Shown one piece after another: positions 1 through 8,203 of a stretch of 56,770 nucleotides of DNA. How positions within the stretch are numbered: position 1 is the stretch's first letter; each line of letters starts with the position of its first letter. The notes under the pieces are model-generated. The model had not been told where the DNA came from and ran no database searches. It saw only the letters and a program-made list of their open reading frames with translations. Source of the DNA: Mycobacterium kyorinense (GTDB lineage: Bacteria > Actinomycetota > Actinomycetes > Mycobacteriales > Mycobacteriaceae); contig NZ_LZKJ01000154.1 of NCBI RefSeq assembly GCF_001672775.1, forward strand, positions 1-56,770, written 5' to 3'. Both the position numbers and the translations under genes were made by a program.

Positions 1-551
1 GAGTCGGCCATCGCGCGGGCTCCGGCTTCCGACATCTCGATCTGACCCGGCTCGCGGTGCAGTAACTCGTCGATCCATAGCCGCACTTTCTGGCGGTGCT
101 CGGCAGGTACCCCGAGCATCCGGGTGATCACTTCGACCGGAAACAAGGCCGAAAAGTCTTGCACGACATCGAATTCGTCAGGACCAGCTGCCGCCAGAAA
201 TCGCTCGACTTGCTCAGTCACCATCGACTTGAGCGCCGTGATCGCCCGAGGGGTGAACACCTTGTTCACCAGGCTGCGCATGTGGCGATGGTCGGGCGGA
301 TCCATGAAGATGATCGATTTCTGGGGCACCTCGCCCGAACGCACCATCGCCAAATCGCAACCGCGGGCCGACGAGTAGGTCTCGAAATCCTTGAATGCGG
401 CCGCCACGTCTTCGTGGCGGGTCAGCGCGTAGAAGTCTTCTTGCTCGTCGTAGTACAGCGGCGCGTCCTCGCGCATCCGTCGGTATGTCTCAAACGGATC
501 GTTGAAATATTCCTCAGAGAACGGATCGAAGACCACCTTCGGCTTGGTCAT
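1..551 (-). CDS. Cytochrome P450, 3' end beyond the left edge
   Basis: The first 183 residues of a P450 are visible. The ATG at 551 opens MTKPKVVFDPFSEEYF, followed by the meander typical of bacterial class I P450s: FETYRRMREDAPLYYDE, then ALTRHEDVAAAF, then the helix-C region IIFMDPPDHRHMRSLVNKVFTPR with the heme-propionate His/Arg. The I helix, ExxR and cysteine loop lie outside the window, so activity cannot be judged. Its N-terminal half resembles the P450 at 14457–15659 (same YYxExxxFxAL pattern), so the two may be paralogues acting on related substrates. It would be a soluble monooxygenase needing a ferredoxin; the nearest one is encoded at 4760–5068. The subfamily is not assignable. 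Confidence 0.9.
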   Translation of the reverse strand, partial: MTKPKVVFDPFSEEYFNDPFETYRRMREDAPLYYDEQEDFYALTRHEDVAAAFKDFETYSSARGCDLAMVRSGEVPQKSIIFMDPPDHRHMRSLVNKVFTPRAITALKSMVTEQVERFLAAAGPDEFDVVQDFSALFPVEVITRMLGVPAEHRQKVRLWIDELLHREPGQIEMSEAGARAMAD

Positions 552-650
552 TGCATCTCCTCAGCAGCGGCCCTGGGCTGGATCGTTACGACGGAAGGCG
601 TGACTGTAACGCTAACGGTAAAACATTCACGGCGGGAAAGAAACACCCAT

Positions 651-1439
651 TTACCCTTTCGACGCCGCGTCGATAACCTGGTCGAGCACGCCGAGGTTAC
701 TGCCGAGTTCGGTTGCGATACTTCTGGCTATCGCGACGTCTTTGCCCACGAATTCACCGGCCATCTCGGTGAATGTCGCGACGGAACCGCCGCCGGCAAT
801 CAGGTCCAGCACACGGCTGGCTGCGCTGCCGTGCGGAAGCGCCGCCAGCAGCGTCGACTCCGGTACGCCGAGCCGCTGTCCGAGGCCGACGGCCTCGGAC
901 AGCAGTCCGATATTCGCGGCGAACAGCGCATTGTTGACCAGCTTCACCTTCTGCCCAGCGCCGAGTGGGCCGACGTGCAAGACCGGATCGCCGTAGCAGC
1001 TCAAGACCGGCCGCACCCGAGCGACCGTTTCATCGGCTCCACCTACGAACACGGTCAGTTCACCGGCCGCGACGTTGTGCGGGCCGCCGCTGACCGGGGC
1101 ATCCACCACCTCGACATCAGATGAGGCTGCGATGGTTTCCACGGTGCGCGGACTTCCGGTGGTATGTACCACCAGGGTCGAACCGGCCGCCATCGTGGCG
1201 AGCAGGTCGTTGTCCAGACAAACCTGGCGTACTTGCTCGTCGGTGAAAACGCAGACCACGACGACGTCGGCGCCGGCGCTCAATTCGGCCACCTCGGACA
1301 CGCCCGTCGCACCCAATTGCGTGATGACAGCCCGTTTCTCGTCGGATCTGCCCAATGCCCGGACGTCGTGGCCGGCGTCGACGAGGCGGGCAACCATCGG
1401 CCGGCCCATCCGCCCTGCGCCGATGAAGCCGATTTTCAC
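651..1439 (-). CDS. NAD(P)-dependent 3-hydroxyisobutyrate dehydrogenase-type oxidoreductase
   Basis: This 262-residue beta-hydroxyacid dehydrogenase opens with the Rossmann loop MKIGFIGAGRMG. It carries the family substrate-binding stretch VDAPVSGG near residue 113 and the catalytic lysine segment GAGQKVKLVNNAL near residue 163. The family oxidises beta-hydroxy acids such as 3-hydroxyisobutyrate or tartronate semialdehyde. The GTG start at 1439 overlaps the TGA of the upstream gene (GTGA), so the two are translationally coupled. It is the last gene of a six-gene minus-strand unit containing an aldolase-like fusion, which suggests it reduces or oxidises a small hydroxyacid released in that pathway. 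The true substrate is unknown. Confidence 0.85.
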   Translation of the reverse strand: MKIGFIGAGRMGRPMVARLVDAGHDVRALGRSDEKRAVITQLGATGVSEVAELSAGADVVVVCVFTDEQVRQVCLDNDLLATMAAGSTLVVHTTGSPRTVETIAASSDVEVVDAPVSGGPHNVAAGELTVFVGGADETVARVRPVLSCYGDPVLHVGPLGAGQKVKLVNNALFAANIGLLSEAVGLGQRLGVPESTLLAALPHGSAASRVLDLIAGGGSVATFTEMAGEFVGKDVAIARSIATELGSNLGVLDQVIDAASKG

Positions 1440-2254
1440 CGCGGGTGTTCCATCCGGGTCAGGGTGGCGTCGGCGGCGTCAAGCACGGCGCCGCAGGCGA
1501 CGGCAGCCGTATCGGCAAGGTCGGCGACCAAGCGGGCGTCTTTCTGCAGTAGCGCGCCCGCAAGGCCGGCAAGCCGGTCCAAACCGCCGGCATCTCCACC
1601 AAGAGCATTGAGCGCGAAGCTGTTTCCGCTGCCGCGCGAGATGACCTCGGCGAGACGGGCCGGCAAGACGCCGAGCGCCTCGCCGAGCGACAGTGCGCTG
1701 GCCGCCGTCCCCAGGTTTGCGGTGAACAGCAGATTGTTCAGCAGCTTGGTGGTTTGACCAGAACCCAGGTCGCCGAGGTGCACGATCGGGTTGGCGTAGG
1801 TTTCGAACACCGGGCGGCAGCGCTCGACGACGTCGGCGTCGCCGCCGACCATCACCAGCAGACGACATTGTTCGACGGCGGGTGCCCCGCCGCTCACCGG
1901 AGCGTCGATCACCGAGACGCCCTGTGCGTCCGCCTTTTTGGCTAAGTCATGGCATGTCTTGGGATGTACGGTGCTGTGTACGGCGATGACGCTGCCCGGT
2001 TTGATGCCGGCCAGTAACCCGTTCTCGCCGCCCGCGACCTCCTCGATGTCCGCATCACCGACGACGCACAGGCAGACGAGGTCGCTGGCGGCAGCGAGCT
2101 CGGCCGGCGATTCGGCGACCTTGGCTGCGGTGTCGCCGAACGGCTCGAGGGAGGCCGGTCTGCGCGCCCACAACGTCGTCGGAAATCCGGCTTCGACGAT
2201 CCGTCTGGCCATGGGAGCGCCCTGACTGCCCAGCCCGATGAATCCCACCTGCAT
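1436..2254 (-). CDS. Second 3-hydroxyisobutyrate dehydrogenase-type oxidoreductase
   Basis: This 272-residue protein is a paralogue of the gene immediately downstream. Visible motifs are the dinucleotide loop VGFIGLGSQG at the N-terminus, the substrate loop IDAPVSGGAP, and the catalytic-lysine region GSGQTTKLLNNLL. The ATG at 2254 is preferred to the in-frame TTG at 2257; the ATG shares one base with the stop of the upstream hydrolase (TGATG), indicating coupling. Two adjacent, clearly diverged members of one dehydrogenase family in one operon suggest either a heteromeric enzyme or two sequential oxidations. Which hydroxyacid is used cannot be told from the sequence. Confidence 0.85.
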   Translation of the reverse strand: MQVGFIGLGSQGAPMARRIVEAGFPTTLWARRPASLEPFGDTAAKVAESPAELAAASDLVCLCVVGDADIEEVAGGENGLLAGIKPGSVIAVHSTVHPKTCHDLAKKADAQGVSVIDAPVSGGAPAVEQCRLLVMVGGDADVVERCRPVFETYANPIVHLGDLGSGQTTKLLNNLLFTANLGTAASALSLGEALGVLPARLAEVISRGSGNSFALNALGGDAGGLDRLAGLAGALLQKDARLVADLADTAAVACGAVLDAADATLTRMEHPR

Positions 2255-3123
2255 CAACCGGCCTCCAAATCAGCTTGGGTAGCGAGACACTCCTCGACGA
2301 ACGCAAAGACCTTCTCGTGGTACGCCCTGGCGGTATGGCCGAGGCTGAGATTGTGGCCCGCATCGGGTTGTTCGTTGATCACGAAGCTCGGCGCGGCGGA
2401 GAACAGCGCAGCGATCTCATCCAGCGCGGCCGGGTCGGACTGCCAGACCTTTTCGTGCTCGGCGACACTGAACTGTACGGGGATGCGCACTTGCGCGGCC
2501 ACCAGCGGGAAGTCGTGACGGGGCCAATCGGTGACCATCGCCGCCTCGTAAGGTGCACCGCTGGCGGCGTTGGTGATTCCGCCCACCACTTCGGCGGGAT
2601 ACAAATGCGCCGGATGCCAAAGCAGTTCACGCAGCCCGGGCGGCCGGTGCGTCGGGCTTGCGGTCTTCAACACCTCCCGGGCCGCCGGGTGGTAGCGCAG
2701 ACCGGTACCCGACATTTCCATCCCGAGCAGACCATGACCGCGGTCGTCGGCGGCCATCCGCAGCGCCAATTCGCAGCCGTTCGAATGCGCGATCAAGAAC
2801 AGCCCGGCCCCAGAGGACCGTTCGCCGAGGATGCGGTCGACCGCGCCGTAGGCCAGGCCGACCCGCTGCTCGGGTTCTGCCAGCGCCTCCGGATACGGCG
2901 CAGAACTGCCGTAGCCGGGCCGGTCGAGCGCAATCACGGTGAAGCCGAGCGCAGCACCGGTGCGCAGCAACGACAGTGCCGGGTGGCCAGGGCAGTCGAA
3001 ATACGCGGCGGTCGTACCGCCGCCATGCAATGCAACAACCGTCGCTCGGGGTTCCGGTGCTTCGGCGACAAGCGCGGACATCGGCACTCCGTCGACGATC
3101 ACCACCCTCGGGTGGGGGTTCAT
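2254..3123 (-). CDS. Alpha/beta hydrolase
   Basis: A 289-residue alpha/beta-hydrolase. The oxyanion region VVALHGGGTTAAYF is followed by the strand VIALDRPGYGSS and a nucleophile elbow AHSNGCE (Ser in A-x-S-x-G, with Ala replacing the usual first Gly). A C-terminal His is available in DAGHNLSLGH. It is cytoplasmic, with no signal peptide. It overlaps the aldolase-like fusion upstream by ATGA and is directly followed by two hydroxyacid dehydrogenases. The family includes esterases, thioesterases and C–C hydrolases; in this setting a CoA-thioester or ester hydrolase is plausible, but this is inference. Confidence 0.82.
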   Translation of the reverse strand: MNPHPRVVIVDGVPMSALVAEAPEPRATVVALHGGGTTAAYFDCPGHPALSLLRTGAALGFTVIALDRPGYGSSAPYPEALAEPEQRVGLAYGAVDRILGERSSGAGLFLIAHSNGCELALRMAADDRGHGLLGMEMSGTGLRYHPAAREVLKTASPTHRPPGLRELLWHPAHLYPAEVVGGITNAASGAPYEAAMVTDWPRHDFPLVAAQVRIPVQFSVAEHEKVWQSDPAALDEIAALFSAAPSFVINEQPDAGHNLSLGHTARAYHEKVFAFVEECLATQADLEAG

Positions 3124-4778
3124 GTGTCCGTCCGCAAGAGCAAAACGCCGCTGGGCGTCAACCCGCCGCTGCTGACCACGCCGACCCGCACGTCGGCGAC
3201 CTGCCGGTCGCCCGCTTCACCGCGCAGCTGGCTGACCGCTTCGTGCAGCAGGCCCATGCCGTGCGTGCGACCGTGGGACAGCTGCCCGCCGTGGGTGTTG
3301 AGCGGTAGCTGGCCGTCGCGGGCGATGTTTTTACCGCCGTCCAAAAACTCACGGGCTCCGCCGATCTCACAGAAACCCAGCGCCTCGATCCAGGACAGGC
3401 AATTCATCGTGAACCCGTCGTAGAGCTCGGCCACGTCGACCTCGTCGGGTTTCAGCGACGTGCGCGACCACATGTGCGCCGACTGGCCCAGCACCTGCGG
3501 CTCATGAGTCAAAGTGCTCTGGTCCCAGTCAATTCGCTCGATGATCTGCGTTCCCACCGCCTCCACCAAGACCGGTGGCTTGGGCAGGTCGCGTGCAGCG
3601 TCCACGGCCGAGACGATGACGGCGATCGCCCCGTCGCACGGCACATCACAGTCGTAGAGCCCGAACGGCGTGGTGATCGGCCGCGCGGTCAGATAGTCGT
3701 CCATGGTCATCGGCGAGCGGTAGACCGCCGACGGATTGAGTTCGGCATTAGCGCGCTGGTTCAGCGCGATCCAGCCCAGTGTTTCCTTCGTCGTCCCGTA
3801 GCGGTGGAAGTGGCGTTGCGCGTTCTGCGCCAACGTATGTGCCGCCGAAGTCGCACCGAATGGCATCATCCAGCTGGTCGTACGTCCGTCGGGCGGGGCG
3901 ATTTTGCCCTGCTTCATCAGCTCGTTGTAGGTGGCTTCCCACAGTGTTCGGAAACACAGCACGTGGCGGGCCAGTCCACCGGCGACGGCGAGCATCGCGG
4001 CGATCACCGAGCCGCCCGGACCGAACGTTTCGATACCACCGTTGTGCCACACGGGCCGAATTCCCAGTGCCGCCTCCAGGGCGGTGACGCCGCCCTCGCC
4101 GAAGCCGCCGAGGTTGCCGCCGCCGGGATATGTTGACAGGCCGTCGATGTCGTCGAGTGTCAACCCGGCATCGGCGACGGCGGCCTCGCAGGCCTGTACC
4201 GTCAGGGACAGCGGAGGCACCATCAGTCGACGGCCGATCTCCGACATGCCGACGCCGGTGAGGGCGACTTTGTCCTCGAACTTTTCCTGGGTGAGCATTG
4301 GCCGGACATGCTCACCGAAGCGCTCGGGCGCGATCTCGTCGACCGGCAACGGCGCCACGGCACCCCCGGTGGGGCGGAACAGCGGCAGCCATACGTCGTC
4401 GACCTGCTCGAAGACGACCTCCACTGGCTGGCCCAACTCCAGCTGATCGGGTTCGCACTCAACGATGTTGGTGGTCAACCGAACCCGCGGGTCTTCCTCG
4501 ATCGCGACCTGCGCGACGACATAGGGAGCCGGCAGATCAGGCAGGCTGAATCGATGATTGACGGTGAACCCGGCCAGCGTCGCCCGACCGGACACTGCCC
4601 GCACCCCCATCTGCTGTGAGCGGCAGTACCTGCACACCGGCGCGGGCGGATGGATCAGCGCCGCACAGTCGGTGCACTCCTGCAATCGCAAGGTGCCGTC
4701 GGCCCCTGAGGTCCAGAAGAACTCATTCTCCGGCGTGATCAAGGGTAGCGGTCGTCCGGTCAACGGGTGAACCCCCAC
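3120..4778 (-). CDS. DUF35 (Zn-ribbon/OB-fold) fused to an Ltp2-like thiolase-fold protein
   Basis: This 552-residue protein is a two-domain fusion. Residues 1–150 form a DUF35 domain with a zinc ribbon (C35, C38, C49, C52) followed by an OB-fold. Residues from about 166 onward form a thiolase-fold domain beginning KVALTGVGMSEIG. Where classical thiolases carry the nucleophilic Cys (NSCATG in the paralogue at 23013), this protein has FGPGGS, so that Cys is absent. The C-terminal part reads GGQLSHGRTHGMGLLHEAVSQLRG, as in Ltp2-type retro-aldolases rather than GHPxGATG thiolases. Ltp2 aldolases that cleave steroid side-chain CoA thioesters work with a separate DUF35 partner; here both are one chain. 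GTG start at 4778; it overlaps the ferredoxin gene by 19 bp. Confidence 0.82.
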   Translation of the reverse strand: MGVHPLTGRPLPLITPENEFFWTSGADGTLRLQECTDCAALIHPPAPVCRYCRSQQMGVRAVSGRATLAGFTVNHRFSLPDLPAPYVVAQVAIEEDPRVRLTTNIVECEPDQLELGQPVEVVFEQVDDVWLPLFRPTGGAVAPLPVDEIAPERFGEHVRPMLTQEKFEDKVALTGVGMSEIGRRLMVPPLSLTVQACEAAVADAGLTLDDIDGLSTYPGGGNLGGFGEGGVTALEAALGIRPVWHNGGIETFGPGGSVIAAMLAVAGGLARHVLCFRTLWEATYNELMKQGKIAPPDGRTTSWMMPFGATSAAHTLAQNAQRHFHRYGTTKETLGWIALNQRANAELNPSAVYRSPMTMDDYLTARPITTPFGLYDCDVPCDGAIAVIVSAVDAARDLPKPPVLVEAVGTQIIERIDWDQSTLTHEPQVLGQSAHMWSRTSLKPDEVDVAELYDGFTMNCLSWIEALGFCEIGGAREFLDGGKNIARDGQLPLNTHGGQLSHGRTHGMGLLHEAVSQLRGEAGDRQVADVRVGVVSSGGLTPSGVLLLRTDT

Positions 4779-5068
4779 TCGGCCTCATTCTCTTCGGTTT
4801 TGAGGTCGGCGGCCGGATCCTCTGCGCAGTCCGACGGCGGATGGCTGTCGTCGGGTCTGCGTTCACCGATCTCCATGATGGCGTGCACCGGACAGTCCAT
4901 CAGCGCGCGCATGACCGCGTCGTGGTCGTCCTCGGCGACGGTGCCGTCTCCGATCAGCGAGGCATACCCCCAGTCATCGAGCGAAAAGTACTGCGGCGCA
5001 TGCTTGGCGCAGACACCGAATCCGTCGCAGATGGTGCGGTCGAGTCGAACCTTCATGGGTTCACTCAT
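4760..5068 (-). CDS. Ferredoxin of the P450-partner [3Fe-4S]/[4Fe-4S] type
   Basis: A 102-residue protein from the ATG at 5068, which overlaps the upstream TGA (ATGA). Cluster ligands are C14 and C20 in CDGFGVC and C59 in CPVHAI. The central position of the C-x2-X-x2-C motif, which is Cys, His or another residue in different mycobacterial P450 ferredoxins, is Phe17, so a [3Fe-4S] or altered cluster is expected. The last 40 residues form an acidic tail not usual for this family (about 65 residues). Its position directly after a NuoF-like flavoprotein suggests a reductase–ferredoxin couple feeding P450s, such as the one at the left edge. Confidence 0.85.
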   Translation of the reverse strand: MSEPMKVRLDRTICDGFGVCAKHAPQYFSLDDWGYASLIGDGTVAEDDHDAVMRALMDCPVHAIMEIGERRPDDSHPPSDCAEDPAADLKTEENEAEWGFTR

Positions 5069-6363
5069 GCCGGCTCCACTTCGTAGGGCCGCCGGGCGTG
5101 GAACACTTCGGCTTGACATGCCGCGCAGCTATTGTCGCGATGACGTTCTACGGCGTGCGGAAACTGGTCGAGAAGGGATGCCGCGACATTGCATGCGGCG
5201 TCCAGCGTCGCGCAGGCACCGCGGCCGGGCAGCACCACCGACCAGCGCCGCAGCCGGACCAGGTCCTCGTCGGTGGCGACGCCGTCGCGCAGCGCGGCGG
5301 CGACGGCTGCCATCGCCGCCGTGCCGTTGAAGCACGAGCCGCACTGCCCGGCGTTTTCGCGGTCGAAGTAGGCCAGCACCGACGCAGCGACGGCCACCAC
5401 GCAGTCATCGGTAAGCACCGTGACCGCCCCGGCGCCCAAGCCGCTGCCCAGACCACGCAGCGTCTCGTGGTCCATCGTGGCATCCAGCACGGTGCGGTTG
5501 AGCAGGCCGGCGAAGTAGCCGCCCATCAGCGCGCCTTTGACCTGGCCAGGTGAAACACCGTGCAGGGCAAGCAGGTCGGGGAACGCAACGCCGTGCGGAA
5601 CCTCGTAGAGACCCGCGGGCCGTCCGGCGCCGGTGATCGTCATCAAGAAGGTCCCGGGAGACAGCGCCGTGCCCTGTGCGCGAAACGCTGTCGCGCCGTG
5701 TCGCTGCAGATACGGCAGATTGGCCAAGGTCTCGACATTGCTCACCAGCGTCGGGCGCCCGCCGACGCCCTGCTGGAACGGCCGGGGAGGCTTGTCGGTC
5801 GGCTTGACCGGCCCCCCGTTGAGTGCGCGGACCGCCGCGGTCTCTTCGCCGGCGACATATCCGGGATCGACTACCCGAATGTCGACGCTGACATCGCCGA
5901 GGGCGCTGGAGTCAATGTCGTTCAACGCGGATTCGACGCTGCGGGCCGATTCCAGGTCGGACATGTACACGTAGACCTGGTCGGCCGACACGATTGCCGC
6001 GGCCAACCGCAGCCCGTCGAGCACCAGGTGCGGTCGGTTGCGCAGCAGCCATCTGTCCTTGATCGAGGCGGGTTCGCCCTCTTCGCCATTCGCCACGACG
6101 ACGGCGCCAGATCCACCGCGGCGGCCGTTGTCCCGCACGGCGAGCAGCTTGACCGCCAGCGGATAGGCGGCCCCGCCGCGGCCCAGCAATCCGCTGCGTT
6201 CAACGTCGTTCAGCAGGTCGTCGGCGGACTCAAGGCGGCGGTAGCCCCCCGATTCCCGATAGGACGCAAAGCCTTCGCGCCCGGGGGGATCGCGCAGCAG
6301 TCGCGGTTCGCAGCCGGGCCAAACGGCGACGGTGACCGCCGATGCGGTGGTGGTAGTTTCCAT
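5065..6363 (-). CDS. NuoF-like NADH-binding flavoprotein, predicted ferredoxin reductase
   Basis: A 432-residue relative of the complex I 51-kDa subunit. It has the FMN-loop motif GRGGAAYP (61–68), the ANGEEGEPAS motif (91–100) that contacts NADH/FMN, and an SLBB-like segment in the middle. The usual N3 iron–sulfur ligands C-x2-C-x2-C…C appear as A338, C341, C344 and C384, so the first Cys is Ala. A CxxC pair (C413, C416) is present at the C-terminus. No other complex I genes are nearby. The gene heads a six-gene unit and couples to a ferredoxin, so transfer of electrons from NADH to that ferredoxin is inferred. ATG at 6363 with GGAG seven bases upstream is chosen over the TTG at 6366. Confidence 0.82.
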   Translation of the reverse strand: METTTTASAVTVAVWPGCEPRLLRDPPGREGFASYRESGGYRRLESADDLLNDVERSGLLGRGGAAYPLAVKLLAVRDNGRRGGSGAVVVANGEEGEPASIKDRWLLRNRPHLVLDGLRLAAAIVSADQVYVYMSDLESARSVESALNDIDSSALGDVSVDIRVVDPGYVAGEETAAVRALNGGPVKPTDKPPRPFQQGVGGRPTLVSNVETLANLPYLQRHGATAFRAQGTALSPGTFLMTITGAGRPAGLYEVPHGVAFPDLLALHGVSPGQVKGALMGGYFAGLLNRTVLDATMDHETLRGLGSGLGAGAVTVLTDDCVVAVAASVLAYFDRENAGQCGSCFNGTAAMAAVAAALRDGVATDEDLVRLRRWSVVLPGRGACATLDAACNVAASLLDQFPHAVERHRDNSCAACQAEVFHARRPYEVEPA

Positions 6364-6447
6364 CAACGCTCCATCGCTACGCCTGGATCGCCCGACTCCT
6401 CCTCAGGCCATGCTGGCCTGCATCGTCGCCGGGCTAGGCTGGTGCGC

Positions 6448-6921
6448 ATGCGAACCGCGGTGGTGCGGGTGAGTGTCGACCCGTCTGGTGCGCTCACCCC
6501 GGCGCAGTTAGACCAGGGCATGACCATGCTCCTGGAACTCGCTGAAGAAGCCGGCGCCGACGTGCTGGACATCAGCCTTGGCGCCATGCCGATCGGTCGG
6601 CGCGAGGTGCAACTGCTGATCGGCGGCAACGATGTCGAGACCCTCAAGCGGACCGCAGTCGAGCTGTGTCGCAAGGCGTTCGGTACCGATCCGGTGGCCG
6701 GTGTGGTGACCTACGTCAGCAGGGGAACCGACGACGATGTACACGGCGTCCTGGCCGGATTCGGGCTTACCGGCGAGATCGAGCGCGTAGCTGGGGACGA
6801 CGGATTCGACGTCGTCTACGTGAGGCTGCGCCAGGCCGACCTGGACCGGATGCCGGAGAGCCGCATTCATACCGCGCTGGAATCCGCCCTCAACTCTGAG
6901 GTCCACATTCTCACCACGTAG
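6448..6921 (+). CDS. Conserved-looking protein of unknown function
   Basis: A 157-residue protein from the ATG at 6448, beginning MRTAVVRVSVDPSGALTP. I do not recognise the family. It has no signal peptide, membrane segment or cysteine-rich motif. It alternates predicted strands and helices, with AVVRVSVDP at the N-terminus and FDVVYVRLRQADL near the C-terminus, compatible with a small alpha/beta fold. It lies alone between the divergent NuoF-like gene (81 bp away) and the convergent hydrolase at 6924, with only two bases between the stop codons. Codon use and GC appear like its neighbours, which supports real coding. Confidence 0.65.
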   Translation: MRTAVVRVSVDPSGALTPAQLDQGMTMLLELAEEAGADVLDISLGAMPIGRREVQLLIGGNDVETLKRTAVELCRKAFGTDPVAGVVTYVSRGTDDDVHGVLAGFGLTGEIERVAGDDGFDVVYVRLRQADLDRMPESRIHTALESALNSEVHILTT

Positions 6922-6923
6922 CG

Positions 6924-7793
6924 TCATCGGCTGCCTAAGAAGTCCAGAATCGCGGGCGCAGCCTGCACCCAGGTGTCAAACATGTTGAAGCGATCCACCT
7001 TTCCGGTGGCCCGCTCTTCACCGGCTCGTTCCCAGGCATCTTCCGGCCACGGTGGATCGATGAGCTTGGAACCCTTGATCAGGCAATTGACTTCCAGCGA
7101 CGTCCGCTTGGGATGATCCCAATCGTTCTCGCCCCCGCGGATGATCAGCGTGGGAACCGTGATCCGGTCGAACATCTCGTCGTCGACACCGGGGATGGTC
7201 TGGCCCGGCTTGGAGACGAACGCATTGAGCCAGCGCAGCATCACCGTGAGGAACTCGTCGCGGTCGAGGTCGAGCAGCCGTTGCTTGTTGTTCGGGTTCT
7301 CCTCGATGCGCTCGCGCCATTCGGGAACCTTGAGCAGTCCCTCGATCCCGCTGCCCCGGACCGCCAGAATGCTGGGGACCACGTAATACGAACCCAAGAC
7401 GAAGGTTCCGTAGATACCGCCGACGATGTTCCACACCACCAGCTTGGTGACGAGCTCGGGGTAGAGCATGGTGGTCAGCATCGAATCCCGCGCTCCGCCC
7501 GAGCCACCGGCGATGATGCACGGTCCGGTATCGAGTGTGGTCAACAACCCGTGCAGCGTCTCGGCCCGCATGTGCGACTCGCTCTGACCATAGAACTGCA
7601 CGTCAGAGGCCCCGCAATTCGGCCGGTCCCACAGCAATACCCGATATCCGCCGTCGACCAACGCATCGGCCAGGGGACGAAGCCCGGGGATCTCCTTGCT
7701 GAACCGGCCGCCCGGTGTCAAAACGATGAGATCACCGGTAGAGCCGAGGATTTCGTAGACGACCTCGCCGCCCTTGATCTCGATAGTCGACAC
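6924..7793 (-). CDS. Alpha/beta hydrolase, catalytic His not evident
   Basis: A 289-residue alpha/beta-hydrolase with LIVLTPGGRFS at the oxyanion turn, VLLWDRPNCGASD, and a nucleophile elbow IIAGGSGGARDS (Ser in G-G-S-G-G). An acid is available in RGGENDWDHP, but the C-terminal region, where the catalytic His normally sits, reads PPWPEDAWERAGEE and contains no His. The GTG start at 7793 is preferred because AGGAGA lies seven bases upstream; the longer frame opens with that ribosome site. It is the last gene of a four-gene minus-strand unit with a Rieske protein and two amidohydrolases. It could be a C–C bond or ester hydrolase acting on a ring-cleavage product. Confidence 0.8.
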   Translation of the reverse strand: MSTIEIKGGEVVYEILGSTGDLIVLTPGGRFSKEIPGLRPLADALVDGGYRVLLWDRPNCGASDVQFYGQSESHMRAETLHGLLTTLDTGPCIIAGGSGGARDSMLTTMLYPELVTKLVVWNIVGGIYGTFVLGSYYVVPSILAVRGSGIEGLLKVPEWRERIEENPNNKQRLLDLDRDEFLTVMLRWLNAFVSKPGQTIPGVDDEMFDRITVPTLIIRGGENDWDHPKRTSLEVNCLIKGSKLIDPPWPEDAWERAGEERATGKVDRFNMFDTWVQAAPAILDFLGSR

Positions 7794-7810
7794 GCGCGTT
7801 CTCCTCAACC

Positions 7811-8203
7811 TCAGGCCATTACCAGCACGTCATTGCCGACGACCCGGACCGGGTAAGTACGGATACTCCACTCCGGCTTGACCGCGGTGGTCCCGGTGGC
7901 CAGCTCGAAACCCCATTGGTGCCACGGACAGTAGATGTATTCGAGGTCACGGACCATCACCGCGTCGCCGGGTGCGCTCTCGTCGACGATGGTGCGGCCC
8001 CGGGCACGTCCCGAACACAGCGGACCGCCTTGATGCGGACAGTAGTTGGCGATGGCGTAGAACGTGCCGTTGACGTTGTAAACGCCAACGCCGTGACGTC
8101 CGATCGGCACCAACTTGTGGGTGCCCGGCGGGATTTCGTCCACGGTCGCGACGACATGCTCGCGGCCCTGTGCCAGCCGGGGCCGCTTGACTTCTTCGGG
8201 CAT
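7811..8203 (-). CDS. Rieske [2Fe-2S] ferredoxin
   Basis: A 130-residue single-domain Rieske protein. The cluster ligands are C55 and H57 in CPHQGGPLC and C92 and H95 in CPWHQW. There is no transmembrane anchor and no mononuclear-iron oxygenase domain, so this is an electron carrier or a regulatory subunit, not a terminal oxygenase. The start codon directly abuts the stop of the upstream amidohydrolase. Such ferredoxins serve ring-hydroxylating oxygenases or P450s; no oxygenase alpha subunit is encoded in the window, so its partner may be one of the P450s or may lie elsewhere. Confidence 0.9.
   Translation of the reverse strand: MPEEVKRPRLAQGREHVVATVDEIPPGTHKLVPIGRHGVGVYNVNGTFYAIANYCPHQGGPLCSGRARGRTIVDESAPGDAVMVRDLEYIYCPWHQWGFELATGTTAVKPEWSIRTYPVRVVGNDVLVMA

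Noticed and set aside
552..650. CGTTAC (584–589) and GTAACG (606–611) as an operator for the left-edge P450
   Set aside because: Arms are only 6 bp and 16 bases apart, which is expected by chance; the nearby TAACG words are not arranged as a dyad.
96..1124. Long plus-strand open frame of 342 codons opposite the P450 and dehydrogenase genes
   Set aside because: It is the antisense shadow of two well-supported minus-strand genes. Its translation is Arg/His-rich with no domain pattern, as expected for the complement of high-GC coding DNA.
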